Shown here in pieces: positions 47,879 to 59,336 of a DNA stretch of 64,000 nucleotides. The translations under genes and the position numbers were made by a program. How positions within the stretch are numbered: position 1 is the stretch's first letter; each line of letters begins with the position of its first letter. The DNA is from Agelaius tricolor (Eukaryota > Chordata > Aves > Passeriformes > Icteridae): NCBI GenBank assembly GCA_023055355.1, contig JALJCS010000004.1, forward strand, positions 15,716,001-15,780,000, given 5' to 3'. The notes under the pieces were generated by a model that saw nothing but the letters and a program-made list of their open reading frames with translations, ran no database searches and was not told the DNA's origin.

Positions 47879-50336
47879 TCACTATTTGTGTATTGCTAGT
47901 GTACTTAGTGATGTGAAAGCACTTAATCATCCACATTGATCAGAATGGGATTTCCATTAGCTATGTATAGTGTTGATGAAACGCTGATAAAATTTCTTGA
48001 GTTCAGAAGGCAAAAAATCTAACTGAGGACTTCAGAACAATCAGGTCAAAATATGTTCCTGAGTGTAGGAACAGTCAAATTTTTCATATTTCTCAATGCT
48101 GGTGGTACCTTCTTTTTTATACGAAAATATGCTTCAGAAGTAGCATTCCTGCAGGGTAAGTCCAGAACTGGAGGAACTTCCTGCTCATCTCAATTTAAAA
48201 GAACTTTGCTGTTGCTTATTGGAATGTTTAGTTTAATACTAAACTCATAACTTTAGTAAAAAACTTTGTTGTTAATTTTTCATTGCTAAACATCATTTGG
48301 GGACCTAATGCTTTCCTTGGAAATGGCCTCCAAAACAATTTTTTTGAGGGTACTATCATAAATCCATGATGTGGCCAACAAAAACAAACGAGATATGTTT
48401 TTACTAGTTTTAATAGCCATGTTACCTTCAGTGTAGGTACACTCAGTATTCTTTCTAACTTGAAATAAAGAAAAAAAAGTGATGCCCTGAGTGGGGGGGA
48501 GGAAGGGATTTGTTCTTTCCTTGTTGAGTTTTATTTATTTATTTCTGTTTGACTTTAATTATATTAGTCAGTTTGGTCCAACCTTCTCTGCAGAGTTGAT
48601 ACTAGCCTATACAAGTGAAGTAACTTTTTGCCCTTGTCATATCCATAATGAGCATGTAGATAGATAACAAAAATAGTTGCCTTGGTTAAGTATTTCAGTT
48701 ATATGGGAAAATAAGCTGTAGTGAGCAGTATAAAATGGAATTGTAAAGAGTTACTCTGTTTTTATAAGCTGTTCAAAGATTTTTTTCATGTTTTGTGGTA
48801 TAATTATTACTCTTTTTGCACTGGGGAAAAATACATAATAATGAGAGATGTTAAATAGAGGTTTTGGCATCCATTAATCAATACAGAAAATAAACTGGCA
48901 ATGCTCTTGTATTTAGCAAATTGAAATTTCCATTCATTCACAGACTCTGAGGAAGTATACCTTCCACACATCCCACCATTAGTTTATTATAAACACATTG
49001 AGCTCTGTCTAAAATAATAGAATTTTCCATTTTACTTGTCCTGTTCCACTAGAATGTTGTTGTATAAATGCAGTTTTCTCAATAAGTAGCACTTTAAACT
49101 TATTTGAGGCAAATATGCAGCCTTTTTTCTTCTGTAAGCTGTTATTACTTTAAAAAGCTCTTGTTCTTTTCCCTTGTATCTATATTGATAAGGTACTATT
49201 TGGCTTTTATTTGCTGACGTATAAGGATTCATGATCCTCTTGTTCCCTTAATCACCCTTCATTTCATTTGCCTCAGTCTGTCTTTTTATTTATTTATTTC
49301 TTAAATGTATGATCAGGATTATGTATGTGTGGGAACTTGTGTGTAACTTTTACTGTGGTGCTCAATGTTCAGCCTTGCTACTGTGGCTCTGGATTCCATT
49401 TATCATTTTTAAGGCTTTGTCACTATGTAAATTCATCACCACTTTTCAGTTGGTAATTACTGCCAGGTCAGTGTCATCTTTGGCTGTTTTCACCTACTGA
49501 ACTTCTGACTGGCAGAACATTCTAGTTGTGCTAAAATTTGCTAGTATAGTAGTTGCATTGTTTAATCCTGTTGCTATTGGAAAACTGTGCCATCCTAAAC
49601 ATTATGTTGCAATATCAGCCAAAAAATGGCCTTTTCTTGTGTGAAGGGAATGTTCCTGGCTCCCACTGTGGCCTCCACAGCAAAGGCAGATGCTGTGATA
49701 GGATGAGAGGAAATGTATATTATTGTGTGATCATGTCCTATGTGGAAAACGCAGCCCTTGTGTCCAGTCTGCTTGTTCCTCCAGGCAGGCAAATGGTTAG
49801 TGAATAAGGAGGGTTTCATTTCACAGACCTAAGTCACTATAGTACTTATTGAGGGCTTTGATTCCCACTAAAGGAAGCAATTTGGTGCATCTTAAAAGGA
49901 AGTTTGGTTTTTCAACTTTATACTCTATCATTTGCCATTTTCTTTTCTGCTGTTCGTGTTAGTTAAATGACTCCAAATAAACATGGAGATGATAAACCGC
50001 CAAAGGTTTATCTTTGAACACTGGACTTGTTTTTCAAATCTGTTATGTGAATCTAAAACTGAACATCTATGGAAGACAAACATACAGTGGTTTCCCATTT
50101 TGCTCTGCACCCTTCATAGCAAGGACAAAAAACAAATACTGGAGTCTGCTGGCAGAGCTGATGTTTCTGGTTAAAGCATATTGACTGTGTAATACAGGTC
50201 CTTTTGTGCTACAAATTCGTACCCAATTTAGAAAAAAAAAATCCTCTGTGTACTGTTCCTCAATGTTTTAATTCATGAAGAATTGAAGTGGAAGATTCCA
50301 GTTAATTGTTTTAAGGAAATAAAGGTTGAAGAAGTG

Positions 50337-50407
50337 TGTATGTATACGTGTGCACACACACGTGTGTGTGTGTGTGTGTGTGTGTATGTAGGTATGTATA
50401 TATATGT
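50337..50407. repeat. Dinucleotide microsatellite with (CA)n-(TG)n inversion
   Basis: GTGCACACACACGTGTGTG is followed by a longer TG run and TATG-type units. The alternating purine-pyrimidine run and the CA/TG switch at ACGT make it both Z-DNA-prone and able to fold back on itself. Confidence 0.92.
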
Positions 50408-53400
50408 GATGAACACTAGAAGAGTGTGCCATTGCTTTTCAATGTGACAGCTTGAGGCAATTTCCTTGAAATACCTAAAATAATATACAAAATTTTAAAA
50501 GAGGTTTTTGGCTAGGTTGGCAATCATGTTCTTGTGAAAACAAGACTTGCATAAATGCATGGATTTTTTCCAGTCCTGATGCTTCTTCAGAGCTTTTAAA
50601 CTTCAGTATTAAGTAGTAAATATATGTGTGTTAAATCTTATGTGTGCCTATATTCCTTGGGCAGTTTAGTTCATGTCTGTGTGTTCAGGTTGGCACCAGT
50701 CCTGCAACTGATACCAAACAAATGGCTCAGTCATTGCAGTTTAGAAGCAGTCTGTTCCTGCCAGCTCTGGCAGCTTTCTTGGAAGAGAGATGTCAACTTG
50801 TGCAGAACTTAGCTTTTCCTAAGTGAATAAATTAATGCAAGTTGTAGACCTAAAACTGCATTTGGAATCTGCTTGCAGTGATCTTTGTTACATGCTGATA
50901 TATCCTTTAGTATGAGAAGATATGTTGTGTGCCTTTTTGGCATTCAAAGAATGAGAAGAGTCATAAAACTCTTGAGCAAGCTCTGAGGGCCCTTAGTATG
51001 TGCAGGTGTTAAAGCTACTGCCCATAGAGGGGTTCTGAGCTGATATGAAATCAGTCCACCTTCTCTCTTTGCTCTGATAAAAATCACTGTCTTTTTATGT
51101 CCTCCACTTACAGCTGTAGCGGGGAACCTGTGGCTTGTAGGAGAGATGCAGCCCTTGGATTTGTCATAGTCTGCAGCAGCTTTTTGGTGTTCTACTTTTG
51201 GGTGACACAAAATCATGTGGGAGCAGGAAACTCACCAAAGTGTTTGGTTTAAGAGGAGTCATTTCTCCCCTAAGGAAAGTTTGTCTCCTTTCCTACCTTG
51301 CTGCACTTGCTCTTTGTATACATCTTTTTAGCCTACTTTGTGGGAAGTCTCTTCAATTTAAACTTTAATTAAATGTATGTCACATACTGAATATAGTGAC
51401 TTATTTTCTGCCATAAAATTGCCTCCTTGCTCAGAGCTTACATTCCCTTCATCCTCTGTCTCTTTCTGCAGCTTTGCCCTTTGTATTCTGTTGCCACTTG
51501 GTCTCATTTGCAATAAAATTTTTGCTCTGATTATTGCCTCTGCTTTTGAAGTGATGTGAAAGCCTATAAAACCATACAAAATTGCTCCGTGTTACTGTGG
51601 AAATGAAACTGTTTCAGTATAAGCTGTGATCTGTCTATGAAAAGAAAAAAAATCTTGCTAATGAAATAGATGTGCAAGGCAAACGTATTAAATGAATGAT
51701 GTGTGCTGTTAATATTTCCTTCAGTGGTTTGAACACAGAAAGGAGAGATGTCATTTTCAGTGCATGAAACATTAATCACTTTCAAAGGTTATTAAGGAAG
51801 AAGCATGTTTTTTTCTGTAGTTTTTGAGCTTCTTTTCCCCCACCAAGGTCCCAAAAAAGTAGCTTTTAAGTAAGTTGCTTGCTTCAAACAAGAAATATGT
51901 CCACAGACACTTCTCAGCTGTATTATCTTCCTCAGATCTTCAGATTTTTTAATTAATACATTTTTGTTGAGACTACTACCTCTTCTTCATAGTCTTATGT
52001 TTCTTACAATTTTTAAAAGGTTTTTTAGCTTTGTAGGAAGGCAACAACTGGAAGGTAATTCTCTGAGGTTGGATGGAGTGTAAGTTACTGCTGCGTCAAC
52101 CTGTAGTGCACTCTATCCTGAAATGAAAGGATGTGAGACACCAGGTTGTTTTTCCTCACAGTGACAATGGCACTGAAGATGTGCTCTACCTTCTTCCTTC
52201 TGTGTTACCCCATAATGCTGAGCAGCTGAATGCTGTTGCCTGAAGTGTTGCTTTGACACCAGACAGATTTTAAGATAAATTCAGTTTTCTTGGGGCTTCC
52301 TGTACACCTCTGTGTCTTGAGTATTTTTTATTGTTTTTATTATTATTTATCTTCAGTACCTTTTTCAGTAGCTAAAGGTCATATAAACTGCTGTGGAATT
52401 CATAAGACAACATTTTTTATATATATCCTCTTTGTTCACTCAAAACCCATAGTTCTGCAGCTCTTAAATATTAATGACATGTAGTATTCTTTGTTACAAA
52501 TTTTCAAAACCTGAACCATGTAATTTTCATGGGACACATCTTCAAGGTTTTCCATAATAAGAGGGCATTAATAGCTTTTAGAAAGCATTTTTAATGTTTA
52601 ATAATTTCATACACGTTAATACCATAATGTTCTCCAGATGGTGAAATCACTAAGCAATAAAAATGCTTTCACCCTGGTAATGTGTGTGTCTCCCTGAATG
52701 CCTGCAGCCATGTTCTCTGTTCTAAATCTTTCAGATGTAATCAGTTAAATGTGGTTAGTTCTCAAAATCAGTTGGATGGGAGACCTTTGGAAGACATTAG
52801 ATAATTGAAAGAAATGATCTTGGCAGTACCTGGTGCATTTCTCACTTTCCTTAATCCACACTTGGGGAATGCCTGCAGACCAGAGTGAAGAATGGAGCTC
52901 TACAGTTTGCTTGCTGAAGTACTTCCTCTAGAAGAGATACCAATAGTGGTTCTGGCAACTAGTGACCCAAAGAAATCCCATATTAATCTGCTTGACAATC
53001 TTCATCTAACTTTTTTTGTTTTATGGTCAGCCTACATAAATCTCTTTGAAAATCGTTACAGTATTGCCACACATTATTAACCAGCTCAACAATGTTAATT
53101 TTTTTAGCTGGATGGATTCTTGCCCTGTTTGAGAGCTGAACTGTTTGGACTTCTGCACAAGTGATTAGAAAATATTCCAGTGTTCAAATGGTTTATAATT
53201 TCATCAAGGTGACTTTTTTACAATGTGTGTGCATTGTAAGTAATTGGCGGTATGCAAAGCCAAATTGGTTGTTTGGATTGTGAACTGTGAGTGCATACTG
53301 TTGGCTTGGCTGCAGAGTTTCTGTAACAGGATTGTGAAGTGTTTCTGAAATTTAGGTACTGAAAAAAATAAATTCTTTAAGAGGGTATATGCTCTCAAAG

Positions 53401-53941
53401 CCAGGTGCTAGAAAAGCCCTGCAGTCCTGAAGAGTTGGAGGGTGGGAGTATCACATGCATGGCTTGGACATCTGCACAATCATCACTGAAGATGGAAGGC
53501 AAGATTAAGAGGTGTGTTTATTGGGCAAAATGAGGATACCTGAACAGATCCTCAGCTGAAAAGTTTTCTATGAGTTTTGAAGAGACAAAAAAGAGAACAA
53601 CATGCAACAGTCTCACCATTGTGCCCTGTGTAAGAAGGGATGGATGTGACAAATGAGAGAGTGAAAGAGGAAAGTGGAGAGAAAGGAAAAAATATGCTCA
53701 TCTAGGAAGGGATAGAACCAAATATCTCCAGTCTGGGGTAACATGTATAGCCTTGTGATAGGGCCTTGAAGTTGAGGACTTTGAACCAAGTGCTGTTAGA
53801 GCTGAGAACAGAGGGAGGCTTTCTGAGGTCATGAATGATTTGTTTCCATCTAAGGAGATACGTTTGGGGCTCTTGTAGGTGAATGAAGAAAGGATAAACT
53901 GGAAGAACTACTAAATACTAATAATATCAAAATATAGTGGT

Positions 53942-54563
53942 AGTGATTGGAGCGGTGTGGCTGGTAGAATGAGAATGCCCAGGCTAGGAACTGTCCAGCC
54001 CACCTCCAGCCAGTGGGGCACTTCCCCAACCCGAAGTCAGGTCGTGTGCCTAAGGCGATGTTGTGCCTTGCGTACGTTGGCCGCAGAGGTACTCCAATGC
54101 CGCAGGAGAGAAGGAAGAGGCGACTCTCAGGTTCTTCGGGGTAGGAGGGTTTATTGGGCGAGGGGAGGAAGAGCCAGGGAGAAGAGTCCGAGAGAGCCCC
54201 GAGGTGGGGAAAACCTCGGATTATAAAGGGACTAGGAGGGGCAAAGGTTGACAAATCAGAAGAGGGGAATAAAGGATACATTTGGGATTGACATAACAGG
54301 GAAACCAATTGGACACAGTTGCGGGAGGGGCCCTGGCCCTGTAACCAATCACCCGACAGCCTGGCCAGAAGATTCTGGAAAAAGAGGCAGGGGTGCCGAG
54401 TGACAGGCAGGCAGCCAGGGCTGGAGAACGAAATGATACATTTTGTAACTATGGTAACTGGGGAGGGGTTTGAGGATTGACAGAAACTGGGAATTGGGCA
54501 AGACCCTCAACTCGAACAATGGGGGAAAACCGAACAAACATGAAACAAACCACAACAAGTGAT
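53942..54563 (-). mobile_element. Solo LTR of an endogenous retrovirus, minus strand, with 6-bp target duplication
   Basis: The LTR body is 53948-54557 (610 bp), bounded by TG...CA and flanked on both sides by AGTGAT (53942-53947 and 54558-54563). Read on the minus strand it starts TGTTGTGG. It shows CCAAT-type boxes near the reversed GTAACCAATC at 54341-54350, a TATA-like TTTATAATCC at about 54221-54230, and an AATAAA polyadenylation signal at about 54150-54155. It ends CACCGCTCCA. The order U3-TATA-AATAAA-U5 fits an LTR. No internal viral genes flank it, so it is a solo LTR left by recombination. A 6-bp duplication is typical of alpha- or beta-type retroviruses. Its open frames are not genes. 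Confidence 0.88.
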
Positions 54564-56145
54564 GATGTGATGTTCTGGGCAAAATTAAAATTGCACTAGT
54601 TAAGACATGATATATATTTGATGGAAGAAGCCAATGTGCTCTCACTCCTTAAAAGAATCAATTCATTAAGGGTTCACGCTTAACGTAAAAGACACTTGAA
54701 TCAACTGCAGTTTTTATAGCAAAAAATCCTCTTCTTGAGCAGCCTTAGAAAACTAGTTTTTTTTTTAATGGCTCTCCTGGTTTAGTTTTCTTTATTAATT
54801 TTAGAATTATTTTTTATTTTTATAACTTATGTTATAGGCATCCAGATCAACACAAAATTCATAAAAATTTACAAAAAAACAATGATTCATACATGCAAGA
54901 GTGAGAGTAAGTTTAAATGTATGAAGTTATATTTTATAGCAATTTGGCACTATTGCTGTTTTGGTTTTTGTTGTTGGTTTTGCTGGGGCTTTTTTTTTGT
55001 TTGTTTGGTTTTTTGTTTCCTTTTATTGGAGTTGTTTTGTGTTACTTTTTCCCTCCCCAGTTTAATGGTTTAGTGCTGGCACTCAGGCATCCTTGGTCTG
55101 TTCCAGTTTCTTGGAACAATAAATCTGTAGCCTTTCACTGTTATCTACACTACCAACAAGTCACATCAGAGTCTGTGCAGTAGGCTGATGATGTTGTTTA
55201 TCACCTTCACTTTCACAATGTGCACATGTATCTTTCTTCCTAGTTGAATGCTGGACTGAAAAACCCAATTTTAACACCTGGTTACCTCATGATCTAAGTC
55301 AGACAGCTAGGTCTAGGTCTGCTAGGTCTACACCTGGTTAGGTTAATTTTCTGTAAAAGTTTTGGTATGGGTCCAGTCTAAGTGGGCAGCAGGGGAGAAA
55401 AACCATATAAAGTTGCAGCTTTTGTGACTCCTTATCAACTTACAGTAATCATTTATAAGTGGAAGTTAGCCCATGTTAAATACCTGTTAGGCTCATGTTT
55501 TCCTTCAGGTGTTGCTTTTCAGGCAGTGGATAAAACTGGATGTCTTCTTCCAATGTCCAAATACATAGTCCATAGCTCTTTGCGGAGGCTCTGGTACCTA
55601 CCATTTGAAACAGGCCTTTTAGATCATGGGGAGCAATATTGTGTTTGAGGGCAGGATTTTCAAATTCATGGGATTTTTTTTCCTCTCTATCTATTGAATG
55701 CTTCCCATCTTGCATGAAATAGTTTTTGGTTTTGGTCAGTCTATTCTCTTCCTATGAAGAATGTCAATAGAAAAAGAAATAAAAGGACTGGAAAATATGT
55801 TCTTGTTTATTTTGTATATTTACTGTTTTGCCCCCTTGGCAGTCTCAAATCAAATTTCAGTCACCTTTTGATTCTACTTGGTGATTTTTTTGACAGATCT
55901 CATTTTTAAACCAGTGTATATGTTATGCTGCATACTGTTGTTTCCTACAGACTTTCAGCTGAAAACTGTTCTTCATTTCTATCAACAGTTATCTTCAGTA
56001 AACTTACTGGAAAGCAGCTCAATTCTTAATATGCCACATTCTAGAAAAAGTTCTGCAAGTGTGAGCTAAAGGTAAAATTCTGGTGCTTGGCAGATGTGGT
56101 TTTTGCAGACTGTTGTGTCTGAACAAAACAAAGGAAAAGCAAACC

Positions 56146-56677
56146 TGTTGTGGTGCGCATTTGGCCGCTGGTGATCCCTCTGACCCAGCTAGCAGCAGAG
56201 CGGCTGGAGACGGGCCGGCAACAGCACCCCGAGGGATCTGCAGAGATCATGGGAAAGCCTCTGGTCTCGGGAGCTTGAGGATGGTGTGGTCACATGGCAC
56301 GGCAACAAGGAAACAACGGGTACAGCTGAAGTGCCAAAATTGTAGATATTTATTAAATAAATAAATAAAAGGTCACAAACAAGGCTGCAAAACAAAACAT
56401 AAAGAGGCTGCTTCAGAAGACTCCAAAGTGGGGCTGACACACCTACATATAGTCTCTCATAGAATGTTCTAGAAGCCTCTGGCCGATCACAGGCTGTTGA
56501 TCTGCATGGCCACTCCCAGTTGGTCCCAGACTCCTTTCTGAGTTCCTTGCTCCTCACCATAAGCTTCTCAGATGTCATTAGTTGTGGCTTTTAATTTCTT
56601 TAGGCATGATGTTGGTTGTCTGTGGTGTGGCAGTGTGCCCAGTCTCTGGCCTGTCCTCTCCAGGACAGGCTCCCACA
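56146..56677 (-). mobile_element. Probable second LTR, minus strand
   Basis: On the minus strand the sequence has a TATA-like ACTATATG near 56450-56457, then AATAAA within the run at about 56345-56370. A GC-richer final part follows and ends GCGCACCACAACA at 56146, with the CA end expected of an LTR. A plausible start is TGTGGGAGCC (plus-strand end at about 56677). The flanks give only a partial target-site match (CAAACC against CAAAGT), so the outer boundary is uncertain. It could instead be another repeat class. The open frames at 56083-56364 and 56189-56578 lie in it. Confidence 0.5.
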
Positions 56678-57480
56678 CAAAGTGACTTCTGAGCATCTGT
56701 TGCTTAGAAGCCTGTAGTTTACACAGTTACAGGGTTCTTAGTAGTTCACCTAAAGATGGTGGCTTTAAATAATATGACAATTGTGTGGTGATTTATCATA
56801 ATCAATTTTAGTTATTCTTCTTTGCTTACAGTTAATAAAATGTAATTTCTTTTAAACGTTTGCTAGACAGATGATGTTCATTTGTCTGTTTTCTGTCCCA
56901 AAATTTCAAGAGCATTATAATGGAGAGAGCAATCCAACGTGAAAGCAAATGATTGTCTCATTAAAAAAAAGCCTATAAAGCCAAGTGGAGACATATGAGT
57001 TGTGAATGTTCTGATTTTTCCTTACTGTCATAGTCCACAACTCTTCAATTATGCCTGTCATCTACCATGAAAAGCTCCTTGGGAGGAAGCACTGTGAGGA
57101 AACTCTCCATCAGCATGTGTTAGTTTTAGGAAGTGTTAGGATACATCATCAGCTGGCTGAGGAATGCAAAGGAAAAGGCAGGAGCCTTCCTTTTGGCAGC
57201 CAGAGAGGGACCAGAAGGTGTTTTGCCTTGCTAGGTGCAACCAGCCATGGACTGGTATATGGTAGTTTTTCCTCACTTCAGCCCCTATGTTGGCGTCCTC
57301 CAAGACCCTCCTTAGTCACAGGAGGGTCCTCACAATCTGAGCAGTCCTTCACTTGTTGTAACACAGAAGGAAAATCATGTATTTGTTTGTGAAAAAATTG
57401 GGGATGACCATGAAACAGAGGCTTTTCTAAATGCGTTTTTCTTAATCCTCTGACATTGCAACTCCCAGGATTTGTCCCAT

Positions 57481-57567
57481 AAAAAAACCCAACCCAATAA
57501 CAAACAAACAAACAAACAAACAAAAAACCCAAACCAAACCAACCAACCAACCAACAAAAAAACCCAG
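57481..57567 (+). repeat. (AAAC)n / (AACC)n compound microsatellite
   Basis: AAAC units (CAAACAAACAAACAAACAAA) are followed by AAACC and AACC units (CCAACCAACCAACCAAC). It is a simple repeat, and the minus-strand open frames over it (poly-FVCLFV type) are artefacts. Confidence 0.92.
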
Positions 57568-58464
57568 ATATGATTTGCCATACAAATTGTCAGCTCCGTA
57601 AGTATTAGGGTTTTATTTTTAGGTTCAAAATTATAATATCTGAACATTTTAAAGTATCTAGGGAACATATGACACAAAGTGGCATTTCTGTCCCTGGCTG
57701 ACTTTCAATAGAATATTTTTACAGACATTCATTGTGCCATTTTGTCACACAAAGTGTAGGAGAATCAGGATACTATTTAAGGGCAGAGCATACATATTTC
57801 CCTTTCTTGGGGTCGTTTTGTGTAAATCTGCTTGAGAGGCATAGGAAGAAAAAAGCCCTCACAATTATTTGGTCAATTGTAAATTGTGATTGCACATTTA
57901 ATACTCTGAGAACTTTTCTGCTTCATGATTACTTTATCAAAACTGATTAATTCAAGGTTTTATTTCCACCTTGTATTTATAGTCTATACTAATGGTAACC
58001 CCGTGTTATCAGCATACTTCCTCTGACATGCAAGCCGATGTAATTTAAAAGGTGCAGGATTTCTCTGTCATGCTGTAACAGCTATTTTATTCTGTCCAGG
58101 TGCAAAAGGAACATGTATGCGTATATAATGAACTTGCTACTTATGGAAAAGTACTTCTGTGACTGTGTGTAAATACTTATTCTGTCATTTCTTCATCCAA
58201 CTTTTTGTTCCAAAATTCTTTTCCATAGATTTTATATTTGTCATGAAATTTTATTATTGCTGAAAAAGTTGTAGTCCAACACTTTCTCCCTGAGATAGTG
58301 AGACCCTGTATAAAAACCTGTATGGATGACAAACAGCACTGAAGACTTTGTAACCACGTGAGTAGTGTCTTGATTTCAGCAGCTTTGCTGATAGACTAAG
58401 CTTTACTATGTGGCTATGTGCTACTTTTGCAATGAGGAATCCTTTTTTATTAAAAGCTAAACCA

Positions 58465-58529
58465 TAATATACTTTATTCAAAGGTAACCAGTGTGTTTAT
58501 CTTTATTCAAAGATAAGCAGCGTGTTTCC
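58465..58529 (+). repeat. Imperfect tandem duplication of about 29 bases
   Basis: CTTTATTCAAAGGTAACCAG plus TGTGTTT is followed by CTTTATTCAAAGATAAGCAG plus CGTGTTT. The two copies differ at three or four positions, so this is an older local duplication. Confidence 0.75.
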
Positions 58530-59285
58530 CTAGCTCAAACCTGTAGCATTCATGAGCTGTGTTACTGTGGAATGACAACTTAGCTTATGATTTGCATGCT
58601 CTTTTTTATTATTTCTTCTGATCCCTGGGATAAAGTGTTGAAATTTTTCCCATCTCTTGCTGTGTTTCTTTTGGTTCTTAAATTCTAAATGTTCTTCCAC
58701 CCTAGCACTTTTCGTAGTTATCCAGCAATTTCCCAGGACCTTTAAATATTTGATACAGAATCTGTTATTGTAACAAGAATTAAACAGGAATGAATAAGGT
58801 TTCTCTGTACAATTTATCAGGTTTCCCTTTTTGCTAGGTATTCTGAGGATTTATGTTGTTTTTTTCAGATGTTGGTTTGTTTTTTTTTTTAATTTGGTCA
58901 AAAGTTATGTGTTAAGTTTATGATTAAAATGAAAATACAGATTGTTTGGCTAAAAGCAGTATTTAGGTATTACAGAGTTGAAGAATACATTGCTTCAATT
59001 TAGCTTTGTTGGAAAGAGCCTATATAGTTTTAAGTTTTCATCTTGTCTCTTAATAAACCTTCTCTTTTGGCCAGTATGTAAGAGATAGAGAAATAGTAAA
59101 CTCTGTTGAACAGTTAGCAGAGGTGGATAGACATTTTCTTTGATGATAGATCTTCAGTGATGCTATCTTCTAGTTTCTAATAGACTTCCATAAATGATCA
59201 GATTAATTCACTGGCAGTGGTTTAACTATTATAATTAGATTAGTTTGGTTTTGGTGGACTCAGTTCATAATTAATAAGTATCGTG

Positions 59286-59336
59286 TGCTTCTTTTCTTGT
59301 GCCATCTCTGAAAGAGTCGGCACAAGAAAAGAAGCA
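59286..59336. repeat. Perfect inverted repeat, 18-bp arms, 15-base spacer
   Basis: TGCTTCTTTTCTTGTGCC at 59286-59303 is the exact reverse complement of GGCACAAGAAAAGAAGCA at 59319-59336. The spacer ATCTCTGAAAGAGTC contains a further CTCT/AGAG pairing around GAA, so one strand could fold into a hairpin of about 22 base pairs with only two mismatched positions. It lies inside CHSY3 intron 2 and belongs to no repeat family I recognise. Confidence 0.95.

Noticed and set aside
53850..54308. 152-codon minus-strand open frame
   Set aside because: It overlaps the solo LTR and is not a coding region of the element.
57278..57677. Minus-strand open frames rich in FVCLF residues
   Set aside because: They are translations of the AAAC/AACC microsatellite.
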